The notes beneath the pieces are model-generated. The model saw only the letters and a list, made by a program, of their open reading frames with translations, had not been told where the DNA came from and made no database searches. DNA of 64,000 bases from Fulvia fulva. Its lineage: Eukaryota; Ascomycota; Dothideomycetes; Mycosphaerellales; Mycosphaerellaceae. The position numbers and the translations under genes were made by a program. Positions 22,038-31,680 of this stretch are shown here, in pieces. The DNA is taken from the NCBI RefSeq assembly GCF_020509005.1, contig NC_063016.1, positions 2,666,001 to 2,730,000 of the forward strand, written 5' to 3'. The stretch's first letter is position 1, and each line of letters starts with the position of its first letter.

Positions 22038-23034
22038 TTACGCCTCCAACTCCACGATCGACTTCTGACCCTTCCGCTCCCGAGCCTGCACGCCATCGAG
22101 CAGCTTGAGGATGGAAGCCTCATCGCACTTGTATGGAAATGAGACACGCACTAGCCGGAGGACTCCATCCTGTTCACCTGCGCTCAGGCCTCGCATTCGC
22201 AACTCTCGGCGGAGCTCTTTGTCGATGTAGTGGCTCTCTTCCTTTCGGCTGTAGATCAAGTACAGTCTGCGGATATGACCAGCACTGACAGCACCGATCG
22301 TGTCGAGCCACTCGAGAAGACGGTTGCCATCTCCGTTGAGCTTGGCCACGATTGGGTGATCGCCGTAGAAGATGGAGAGTGTTTCTTGGCGGCACAGCTT
22401 GCTGACTGTAGTGAGTGCCGGCTGAGCTATTGTAGCTTCATGGCACGGTGTATGGCGCATCCCGCGCCAGTCGGTGACTGCGTGTCCGTCAGCTTAGTAC
22501 TCATCGGGAGGTATCAATGTTGCTTACAGCATCTGACTTCTCGTATCTCTTTGCCATTGACGATGAGGTAGGCGGCGCGGCAGTTGTCACGATGCTCGAG
22601 CCTCGCACAGCCGTCCAGACAGACGTGCTTCACAACACGGCGGCGGAACATACCAGAACGGCTGAACATAGGAGGGCATGTCCGGGGCTGACTATCGCCT
22701 CGGGCTGTCGTTCTGAGCGGAGTGTCTCGGATTTCCCAGTAGCGAAGGCACCCAGAAAGGTCGTAGATGCGATTGCGGAGCTCTCCTGGAAGAGTCTCGA
22801 AGGTAGTACGGCCTGCCCAAGAGACTATTGTCAGTCATGTCTGAGCAAATATATTGACGGCCCAGATGTATAACGCCACTTACCTTTGATGGGCCGGAAA
22901 TTGGTGATGGTGGTGGTGTCATCAGTAGTAACGGATAGCGATGGTGCTGACTGTTGGGCTTCCTTGCCGGCGGTCATATTGTCGATGAGCCAGTCGATAG
23001 GCATGACCCCCTCCTCGTTGTCACTGTCCGCCAT
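22038..23034 (-). CDS. 2EXR/F-box-like protein
   Basis: Three exons (23034-22884, 22812-22528, 22477-22038) with introns of 71 and 50 bases give an intact 291-residue protein. After a 50-residue polar N-terminus comes TFETLPGELRNRIYDLSG, the hallmark of fungal 2EXR/F-box-like proteins. The next part has paired Cys and His residues (RTCPPMF, HVCLDGCARLEHRDNC, VRCC). Exon 3 has PALTTVSKLCRQETLSIFYG, the second conserved box, and HIRRLYLIYSRKEESHYID. Family members are numerous in Dothideomycetes and may recruit partners to SCF complexes, but this is not shown. This copy and the damaged one at 9.3-10.2 kb are the same broad family and not close copies. Confidence 0.75.
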
Positions 23035-23528
23035 ATCTGCTGGTAGAACAACTGTTGTTCAGTGAGACGAAATTGCGGGCATGCATCTCTGGAAAAGTCT
23101 GATTGGCTTCCACCAGCGTTTGCAGTGCTCGAGCTTTCCTCTGAACCACCGCGAATCAGCCGGGCAATAGTGAATCCGTTGTGACAACTAATCTAGCGGC
23201 AGGGCGCATGTTCTAATCAGAGGTGAGTTGGGGTCGTGACGCAGGCTACGTCGTCTCCTTAAGATCATGCTGTGTTGGTAACACACTGTATCGAGCCGGA
23301 ACACCTTTGCTCACCATGTGATGAGAGTCCAAGGTCAGAGTGAAGCTGGCGTGAAGCTAATGTGCGGAAAGCATGAGTGAGAAGGTCCGGAACTCGCTTT
23401 TGCGCCCCAGACGATTGCTATGCTCTACGCATCGCTCCAGCATGCCGGCAGGCGAAGCAGAAGCCTTTACTACGAAAGTAGGCGAAGCGCCGGTGGCAAT
23501 CAACTTAGGCAGCGGCTCTTCGAATGAC
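23035..23528. other. Intergenic stretch
   Basis: Promoter of the 2EXR gene and 3' region of the DUR3-like gene, both on the minus strand. No other signal was seen. Confidence 0.3.
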
Positions 23529-25794
23529 TCATGCATCTCCAGCACTTTGTGCTGCTGGTGATCTCTTCGTTCCAAATAGGGCCATGCAATCCCGCCATAG
23601 TCCCAGAGACACCCCCTTCAGAGCTCCAGTGCTTTCGAAGACGGGGTATATCACGCATATGATCATCGAGACCCAAACCCAGAGGAAGCTGACAACGACC
23701 TATACATTGTCAGCGCGCGTCTTACCATTTTTCGACAACTCTGTTAGCTTACCCATCCTTCAAAGAAGGCACGACTGTACACATAGCCAGTCCCGAATAG
23801 CATAAAAGGAACCAGGATCACAGCTATCGAGATGAAGATCACATTCGCACCAATAGCAATGCGCTCGCTGCTTTTGACAGCTTCAGGATCCATTGGCTCG
23901 ATGTGTGATGTTTCGAGAAAGTCAACGAGGTCATTGCCGGTAAGGGCTAGGGTAGCTGGCTCTTCCGCCGCAGCAGGTCCCGGTAATTGCTTCTTCTCGG
24001 ATGCCACCTCGCTGATCTGAGTCGTGGCACTCCCACTTAGTGTCGCAGGGAACGATGTTGGGTTCATGATACCTTGGATCTTGTTGCTACGCTCGATATG
24101 TCGAGCATCGGTGCTGGTGTACTTTGCTGGAGACAGTAAGGTCAGGATGACATAGGTCACCCAACCAACGCCGAAGCTCGTGATATTTCCGGCCACAGCA
24201 TTGGTGGTGTCTCCCGTGCTCGTGATCGATATCTCGCCCGATCTTTTCCAGGCAGTGATGAACCAAGCTATCAGACCGCAAGCCAGACCAATCCATGGCG
24301 AGGCGATAGCCGCAGCGGTTGATGTGCGTTTCCAGATGAGCACGAGTCCTACAGGTACAGCACCACCGCCAACAATGATGGCGAGCACTGTCAGAAGCCA
24401 GGTGAGGTTGATCCCGACCGCATTCAGGATGCAGCAGAAAGCTGCAAGGACCAGCGCATATGTCATGATACCGTAATGCGATATCTTGACCAGCTTGGAA
24501 GATGGTGCATCCGGTTCGACGTACGTCTTGTACACGTCGAAGGTAAGTAGCGAACTGACTGCGATCAGTTCGGCGGATGTACTTGATGTCACTGCCATGA
24601 AGAGCAGTATCAACATCAGTACCACGCCACCAGGTCCAAGCAGAGTGATCGCTGTGGCCGGCGGAGGACAGTCCGGCGTTGTTCTGGGCTGCAGACAGTG
24701 CGTCTGGGTATGTGGGAAATCTTGGATTCCTAGTCAAAGCTGCGCAGCCGAGACCCATGGCTGTAGCGAAGCCGAACGGGATACCGTACCAGGCGACGCC
24801 GCCAAGAAGATATGCCTTGACACTGCTTTCAGGCCGGGAGGCGATTGCTCTTTGCCAATATGCCTGATCGAGCCATACTGTCGAGAACCCAGCCGCGAAG
24901 AGATCGATCGCGAACACCAAGCCATCAACTGATCGGAACGCCAGGTACGACCCGTTGCCAGCGTTCTTCGCAATGGGCATGTTCTCGGATGCGTCGAGGA
25001 GCAGATCGTAAAGTCTGCTTGGCGAGCCAACCAGGTCACTCGTTGCATATAAGCAGAAACTAAAGACGAAGATTGCCACAAACAGGACTGCAGTGTGGAT
25101 GTAATCAGCGATGAATGTGGACCTCAGCCCACCAGCAACCACACAAGCAGCGACCACCAACGGTATGAGGAAGCACGATGAATAGACATTCATGCCAGTG
25201 AGAGCGGAGACCACCTGTGAGCCGCCGAGTACCAAGCATGCTCCTACCAGCATATTGGTGCAGAGTCCAAAGAACAGGTACGTTAGGTGAGCGACCTTTC
25301 CGTGCTTCGCCAGAAGGATCTCCGGAAAGGTGTGCGCTCCTGGTGCGTTGGCCTTGATCTTTATGGCAATTAGGGCAAAGAGTAGGATCTGCAAGGTGCC
25401 CATAGCGCCGTACCACATTGGACCACAGACTCCGTACGAATATGCGAAAGTCGAGCTGGTTAGAAGCGTTGCCGACCATGTGCACGCTGTTGGGGTTGTT
25501 AGTCGCAATCTCTTGCTGATAGGGTTGCTAAAGCTCACAGGAAACTATACCAGAAGCAATGAGACCTGGCTTCACCGATCTTGAGGCAGTGTTGAACTCT
25601 TCAGCCTGCTTCGACGAGAAGCCTGTCTACTCTTGTTTAGCGAATGTGTCTGTGTAGAGGACTGTAATACTGACATAGCGATTCTGTAGGCAAGTGATCG
25701 CTCGCATGATGGCAGCGAATACCCCACCAATGCCGATGACAATAGCATAGCCTGCTCCAGCAGGCAGCACTTTCATAGCATCGTTTTCTGCCAT
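23529..25794 (-). pseudogene. DUR3-like urea/polyamine symporter, frameshifted
   Basis: This belongs to the solute:sodium symporter family (DUR3 type), plasma-membrane proteins that import urea with a coupled cation. Four exons are supported: 25794-25675, 25626-25539, 25486-23753 and 23699-23529, with introns of 48, 52 and 53 bases. Family marks include VLPAGAGYAIVIGIGGVFAA, EEFNTASRSVKPGLIASGIV, TWSATLLTSSTFAYSYGVCG, YGIPFGFATAMGLG and LFMAVTSSTSAELIAVSS; the C-terminus ends in ALKGVSLGLWRD. About 13 membrane helices are expected. Within exon 3, near 24661-24672, the frame ending in SAAQNNAGL must shift by one base to resume at PPATAITLLGPGG. No intron fits there. Full length would be about 704 residues. 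If the shift is real, the transporter is dead. Confidence 0.8.
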
Positions 25795-27430
25795 CTTAGC
25801 CTGCCAGGAGGTGCAAGGACGAAGAAGCGTATGCCAGAAGACGGAATATCGCGCAGCTGTTGCTGGCAAGGGCATATAGCCACATCTTGCGATACCAATG
25901 CTTGATGGGGCAATCTGTTCAGCATGGTCTATGATAAGTTGGTTCCTCCTGATGTAGCTTTTGCGTGAGGAACTCGATAAGGACGATAGGTGGTTGTTCG
26001 TTGGCGGAGATAACGGATGTATAAGCGAGAGGAAGCGGCCAGCCAGATAGGCGAGCTGGATCATACTTTCACTCACTCCTTGTCGCGCGAAAGATTGATC
26101 GAACGTAGGACTTAGCGATATGAAGTGCCGACGCCTCCTCCGATGGCTGGTGACAAAGTTGACTGCCGCCGAGCGCTTCGACTTAGCATTGTGGCAAAGG
26201 TCTTTGCTTGAACACGCTGGCCGGTAGCTACGTGGCGAGATCCAATTCATGCGGTCGAAGGTACAGCGCGTCGGCGTACATGTATGTTGCTTCCACGGAT
26301 ACGCGTTCCTCCAACAAGCAGATATAGCTCGCCATGCCCTCGTGGTCTGAGCTCATCTATGAGGGTCAGAACGCGCCCCCTCGATGTCTGTCGAGAGCCT
26401 CTCCAGCAAGGAAGAAGCCGATATGAGTCGCTTCGAAACTCCATCACCTATACTCACGTCGAGCAGCGGCATAGTAATCTCCAGCGGGGCTTGGGATACG
26501 TGCCGTCGGCCATTGGCTTGGGCGTCTACGGCAGTCTGCGATCCTCTCGATTGGATGGGTCCATATCGGCCTGGCTCTGCTGGAAAGTAACTTCGCTGTG
26601 ATGAGTGAAGGCGATGTGATAAGTCGCCGATGGAAGACGTCGATGTTGATATTCTAGCTGCGAGGAGTGAAAGTTGACAGCAGGAGCCATTGCGTCCACG
26701 TGGCCAACACGAAGCTTCTCCTGAAACGTTTTGGACTTTCAGCATCCGACGTCAGGGCATTCTCCGTCCTTCTCCGTCTGATAGTTCCAAGGTACCTGCC
26801 ATCATCACGGGCACCATACATTGCTGCGTCATCTCATGCAGCGAATACATGTATGTACATGACTCTGAGACGACAGAGACGTTCCTGCCCCGGTACCGAG
26901 CGCAGGCCATCAAGAAGGACCCCAAAGGCGGTCACGCCCAGGGCAACATAATAACATGAATCCGAAGCGCTTGCTCAGGCTGTGTCGGAAGGGTGGCCTT
27001 ACTGCCTAGCGAGGCCCAACGTCGCTGCCAGACGCGAGACCGTTCTCGGCTCTGATTCGGTGTTGAGGAGTCGACGATTTCGTCAGTCTCACTGCGATTC
27101 CGGAGCTATCTCCGCGTCATGGCTGCAACCACCACGACGATAGCCGACACGGGAAGAGCATAGCTTGAGCCTGGGGAAGACGGCAACCCCAATAATCTCG
27201 ACCGAGTTGACAAGAAATGCCCCGTAGTCGCCATCCGCGGATGTCTGGGTGACATGCAGGTTCCGATCGTGGACGACTTCCCGCGTCAACCTGGTTCAGA
27301 TCAATACATGGGGGACCGCCATGAGTTGCCAACGGTGCCAACGCCTTCCGAATCGAGATCATGATGCGGTACGGCCAGTAGCGACTACCCAAGGATGAAT
27401 CATTGGCCTTGTCGCCGTGGTTTCTTCCAG
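25795..27430. other. Gene-free stretch with a dispersed repeat
   Basis: This covers the promoter of the DUR3-like gene. Several short ORFs are open on both strands but none looks like a protein. One copy of a dispersed repeat lies at 26150-26282. Confidence 0.35.
26150..26282 (+). repeat. Dispersed degenerate repeat, copy A
   Basis: Aligns without gaps to 50812-50944 over about 130 bases. The best block is gccgccgagcgcttcgact, identical in both, followed by shared blocks such as aacacgc, gtagcta and gtacagcgcgt. The two copies are otherwise diverged, so they share an old common origin. Confidence 0.7.
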
Positions 27431-27432
27431 TA

Positions 27433-27498
27433 GCCGTGTCGGTCCCCATGCACCCGCGAATCGGGTGTTGGACAACCCAGTGATATTGGACACCTCAA
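27433..27498 (+). repeat. Left terminal inverted repeat
   Basis: Matches the reverse complement of 28535-28588, apart from 12 extra bases (aatcgggtgttg) at 27459-27470. Its inner edge also forms a small hairpin, cacctca/tgaggtg, at 27491-27514. Confidence 0.9.
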
Positions 27499-27521
27499 CG
27501 ATATCAATGAGGTGTATTCAA

Positions 27522-28477
27522 CTATCTATTGGCTATATCGTCCATACAGGCAAGCCATATTGGCATAATCTTCCGTCTCTCCACTGGATAAGCAGGTCTG
27601 TTGTATGTCCCCTTGATATAGCTCATAATCTTGCTTATCCGGTGTCTCAATTCACCTGTTCTTGCACGTGCTAGCTGGGCTTCAAGCTGCTTTACTGTGT
27701 TCTCTTCACGTTCTTGTATAGCAGCTCTTGCGTTGATAGCCTTCATGACACCTCCACGCTGAAGGTGTTGTCTCTTCTGAGTGTTGCGAGCATTGCGAGC
27801 GTTCTGGCCGACCGTGGTGTTCAATTCAGCTACTGCTTCGGCGCCCTCAACGATAGCAATCTGGGCTCCACGGAAGAGTGGCTCCAGTCGCTGCTTAATA
27901 GACTCATCTATCAATGGATCAGCTATAAGCGCAGCAGTGTATCGACCGAAGGTCCTCGCTGTTGTTGGAAGCTGCTTATCGTTGACAATCGGCTCCGGTG
28001 TTGAGACTCGTTTATTCGATCGAAGAGCAGCTAGGTCTTGCCTTGCACGAGCCAATATTGGCTCCGGATTGAAGGGGTAGATACCACACTTCTCGAAGCC
28101 GCTTATGATGGTTGTTGGCTTCATTGCTTGCCTTCTGAAGGCCTCGAAGTCATGCAAGAACTAGGTCCAGTATGGTATCGCTTGAGGATCGAATTTGCGC
28201 TGATCTGGACCATCCGGAGTCGCGCGGATACGCCTATCTTGTCACACCTCCTCAAGTAGGTTGCAAGAACAGCTTCTTGATCGTCTGTCAACACCGTGTG
28301 CGTACGCGGCCGTGTGCTGCGTGAGTTGTGACCGAGAAGTCGTCTTCTGAAGCGATGGTAATCGACACACCAGTTGGCGGCTACCTGCTTGACAGGACCT
28401 GGATTTGACGCGTCGCAGTACCACTGCACGGCCTCACTGATGAGCTCCTCTTCTTCACGATAGATGGAAGCAACCAT
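27522..28477 (-). pseudogene. Internally deleted pogo/Fot1 transposase
   Basis: The N-terminal part (28477 to about 28150) shows the helix-turn-helix DNA-binding region of pogo-like transposases: EEEELISEAVQWYCD, VKQVAANWCVDYHRFRRRL and a CENP-B-like block ending in ANSILKRYHTGPSS. The C-terminal part (28157-27522) begins in another frame with HDFEAFRRQAMKPTTIISGF and CGIYPFNP, the conserved region that follows the DDE catalytic domain, and ends in a coiled-coil-like tail (EREENTVKQLEAQLARARTG). The region encoding the DDE core, normally some 250 residues, is absent, and the two parts are joined out of frame. The product cannot catalyse transposition. Confidence 0.88.
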
Positions 28478-28534
28478 ATTGATGAGATAACGCGTGTTGA
28501 ATGGAAGATACGCGTGTTGGAAAGCGTGGTTTTA

Positions 28535-28588
28535 TTGAGGTGTCCAATATCACTGGGTTGTCCGCGGGTGCATGGGGACCGACACGGC
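28535..28588 (-). repeat. Right terminal inverted repeat
   Basis: 54 bases, the uninterrupted version of the terminal repeat. Just inside it lies a direct repeat of acgcgtgttg (near 28491 and 28510). Confidence 0.9.
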
Positions 28589-28875
28589 TATCCTTGCCAC
28601 TGCACATCTCATTCGTCTTGCCCTCGAAAATGTTGTTGCGCTACTGGCTTCAGCCGAAGTAGGACAGGCATTACACCTACTCTTGGCAAGGCTAGCACGC
28701 TGACATGACGACTTCACAGTTGCGCTTCTCTTCGTATATCGCTGGCGCTGATACCCTCATCTACTCACAGGTGGTCCTGTGCTACCACTGCGCACTCGTC
28801 AATTGTCTGGACTAAGTGACTCCCTGGCCTAGTCATGGGTAGAAGGACAGCGCCCGCAGCGATCAACGCAGTCAA

Positions 28876-29750
28876 ATGGACCTTCGACTTTGCAATACCC
28901 TCTCGAGCGCTGACTTCCTGGATCTAGAAGGTCCGACGGGCATGTCGGCTGAGCCATGGGAATCAAGAGAGTGCTTCTTTGCAAAGCTCGGCCTTAACGA
29001 GAAGCGTCGTGCTCACAGGCGCATATTCCGCCAAATGCTGGTGAGGTCTTCCTCAAGTGCATATAGGAAGGACAAGCTGACACCGTGTAGCGAGAGGCTG
29101 TTGTTGGCCGAACCATAGTCCTCCACAGCAACTCTGTCGTTGCGCCAAGCCTCGCCGCAGCTGACATATCTGAGGATATGGTAGTACCTGATCAAGTCTT
29201 GTACGACGCCATGCGCGGCATATACGATGCGGCATCCTCTCAATCGAAAGCTATCTACGATCTCGTGACAGATCAATATGGATATTGCTGGGTTCTGCGA
29301 TGGACACTTCGATGGGCTCTGAACACGCGCTGCGAGACTTGCCTGGATGAACTGAGAAAGACATCTCCGTCGTCCAGTACGCACAGCACGACTGCCGACT
29401 CTGATCGTGTCGATTCGGCGTCTCCTGGTGAGCACACATCGGCTCACAAGCGGAAGAGTCCTTCAAGCGGGTCGGAGCACAGCTTTGGCAGCCCAGTCAA
29501 ACGGCAGAAGGTGGAGCAGGAAACAGTCCCATTCTTGTTGACACGGGGAATGACTGACCCTCTGTCGCAATCACTTAAGGAGCAGCAGTGGGCGGCGATG
29601 CGCAACGGCACCCGACAGCATGCTGGCCCAGGAAGCGTCGTCACTCACCAGGTAGCCCAAGGGGTAGGAAAGAGGTCTCATGAATCTTCACCAAGAACAC
29701 CGATGTCGCTATCATCGATGCTCAACCCTTCAGACATCTTCCCGGAGTAG
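28876..29750 (+). CDS. Hypothetical protein with predicted bipartite nuclear signal
   Basis: Two exons (28876-29040 and 29091-29750) joined by a 50-base GTGAGG...GTGTAG intron encode 274 residues. I do not recognise the family. Exon 1 has KLGLNEKRRAHRRIFRQML; exon 2 continues REAVVGRTIVLHSNS and has a hydrophobic-aromatic block around YGYCWVLRWTLRWALNTRCE. The second half is Ser/Thr-rich and disordered and carries two basic clusters, HKRKS and PVKRQK, spaced like a bipartite nuclear localisation signal. The frame is clean across the splice, which supports a real gene. It starts 288 bases from the end of the DNA transposon. Confidence 0.6.
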
Positions 29751-30547
29751 CGATGTAAAACGGAACGGATACAAACGGCCGGCCCTGTCGACAGCAAACG
29801 AATAAGAGTCTTCACCATATCTGAACCCTTTCAATGCCATTGCCCTGGCTGATTGATGCCTCAAGAGCGGCTACAGCAATTCTTCGATGCACGGGACCCG
29901 ATATCCGTACCTACCAGCATACTCATCGGCGTTGGACAAAGCGATTTTCTTATTACCGATCTCACTTAGCGATCTAGCATACACCCCGGAGTGGGACATC
30001 GCGCAGCATACTGCGCTAGCATGAACAACTATGATACCCCTTTCATATGTCCTCAGAAAGACACAGATAGATAGCTTGTGGCAGCACAGCCAGAACTACC
30101 CAAGAAATAGATGAGAGCGATACTCATATCGCGGACTGCGATTATCTATCAAGAGTGACCACTGAGGCGGTCAGACAGTGCATCACGTCCCGGCTTGATG
30201 TCGCCAGATGTATTTGCGGGCGGCCTTGCCGACTACCATGGCCGTATGGAAGATCAGACTCGGTCAGTAATCATTTCTGGGGTGGGTGCCTCCAACGGCC
30301 GGGATGAGCTGACCGTTTCTGGGAATATCCACAAGCGAAAGTGGACTGAAACCGTGAGGAAGTCGTTCTCGCCGAGCGGCACTAACGCTCACTCCGACCG
30401 AACAACCCATTCAACGATGTAAGATGACTTCGTCAGACATTCTCTGTGTGTTTAGATCTTCCTTCCCTTCATCCACCATTGGAGTCCCGTCCCAGACCCT
30501 CCATAGCCCCCACAACCAACCGCGGCCCCACCCCTCCACCCACCACC
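29751..30547. other. Gene-free stretch
   Basis: A 75-codon ORF at 30195-30422 is open but has no recognisable features. The SDR promoter should lie at the right end, in a C-rich tract (CCCACC-type) just before its start codon. Confidence 0.35.
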
Positions 30548-31540
30548 ATGACAAACCTCCTAACCATCTCCACCCCCACCGAGGTTCTCGCCGCCATGGC
30601 TGCCATGGGCCACGATCCCCGAGCGACACGCAACACCATCGGTATGGACTTCACCCCAACTCAGCGGACAGAGACATACCCCTTCATCTCCCCTTCCCAA
30701 CACAACCTCACCGGCCGCTCCGTCTTCATCACCGGCGCCTCCAAAGGCCTCGGCGCAGCATATGCCATCTCCTACGCCAAAGCTGGCATCACGAATATAG
30801 GCCTATCCGCCCGCTCGGATTTGGACCTTGTGGAAGAAAGGGTCCTCGTCGCCGCGAAGAGAGCCGAGCGCCCTACTCCGCGAATCTTGAAGGTGAAGAT
30901 AGATGTTACGAAGAATGAGCAAGTCACCGAAGCTGCGGAGCGGGTCAAAGATGTCTTCGGTGGCGGGGTTGATATTCTAATCAATAACGCCGGTACCATC
31001 GATGCTGGCGTTCCTATGGTTGAGGTCGACGTTGTTGAATGGTGGCATACGTTCCATGTGAACGTCCTCGGCACGTTCCACGTCACACGCGCTTTCACGC
31101 CTCTGGTGCTCGCCTCGTCGCTCAAGACCATCATCATGGTCGGCTCCGCCTGGGGCCTCACAACCTTCGCAGAGAACTCCGCATATCAGATTACCAAGCT
31201 CACGGAGTTTCGGTTGGTGGATATGGTCAATGTCAATTCTCCCCCGATGTGTCCTGCGAAGGAGCCAGGTGGTAGGGATGAGGGATTGCTGTGCTATATG
31301 GTGCATCCGGATGCGATCAGGACAGAGCTGGCAGCGGGGTTGGGGGAGAAATTGCGCTTTATGTTGGTGAGTTCGGCGGAGTTGGCGGCTGATGGGTTGG
31401 TGTGGTTGACGGCTGAGAGGCGGGAGTGGTTGAGGGGGAGGTTTGTCAGTTGTATGTGGGATCTTGAGGAGTTTGTGGGGTTGAGGGAGGAGATTGTTAG
31501 GGAAAATTTGTTGAAGGTGAGGATGAGTGTTGGTGGGTAA
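30548..31540 (+). CDS. Short-chain dehydrogenase/reductase
   Basis: The protein has 330 residues and the Rossmann fold of SDR enzymes, which oxidise or reduce alcohols and ketones with NAD(P)(H). The cofactor motif is SVFITGASKGLGAAYA, then ILINNAGTIDAG for the NNAG strand. The catalytic Ser and the Tyr-Lys pair are visible in MVGSAWGLTTFAENSAYQIT followed by K. The substrate is unknown. The ATG at 30548 has a good context (caccaccATGA) and was preferred over an upstream non-ATG opening of the frame. It converges with DBP9, 140 bases apart. Confidence 0.88.
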   Translation: MTNLLTISTPTEVLAAMAAMGHDPRATRNTIGMDFTPTQRTETYPFISPSQHNLTGRSVFITGASKGLGAAYAISYAKAGITNIGLSARSDLDLVEERVLVAAKRAERPTPRILKVKIDVTKNEQVTEAAERVKDVFGGGVDILINNAGTIDAGVPMVEVDVVEWWHTFHVNVLGTFHVTRAFTPLVLASSLKTIIMVGSAWGLTTFAENSAYQITKLTEFRLVDMVNVNSPPMCPAKEPGGRDEGLLCYMVHPDAIRTELAAGLGEKLRFMLVSSAELAADGLVWLTAERREWLRGRFVSCMWDLEEFVGLREEIVRENLLKVRMSVGG

Positions 31541-31680
31541 CTGGAGGATGGGAGCAGGATCGAGGATGGGAAGACGTTTTATGCGTAAAGTCGGTAGGTG
31601 TTGTGGAGATGGATTGGATGTACCAACCGGATTTGGACGACGATCGTCTCTCGAGAACGTCTTCATGATTGTGACGAGGC

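Larger units (their letters stand above)
27433..28588 (-). mobile_element. Fot1/pogo-type (Tc1-mariner) deletion derivative
   Basis: The element is 1156 bases long, bounded by TA dinucleotides at 27431-27432 and 28589-28590, the target-site duplication of Tc1/mariner transposons. Its ends are inverted repeats: the outer 26 bases (gccgtgtcggtccccatgca then cccgcg) are identical, and a second 28-base block (starting gacaacccagtgatattgg) follows. Inside is a minus-strand transposase with its catalytic core deleted. The element can no longer make transposase but may have been mobilised by a full-length relative. Confidence 0.92.

Noticed and set aside
25627..25674. In-frame TAG near the 5' end of the DUR3-like gene
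   Set aside because: A 48-base GTCAGT...GAGTAG intron removes it and restores the conserved frame.
5392..31540. Secondary-metabolite gene cluster (FAD oxidase, peroxidase, SDR, C6 regulator)
   Set aside because: The genes are far apart, mixed with housekeeping genes, and there is no backbone synthase (PKS, NRPS, terpene).
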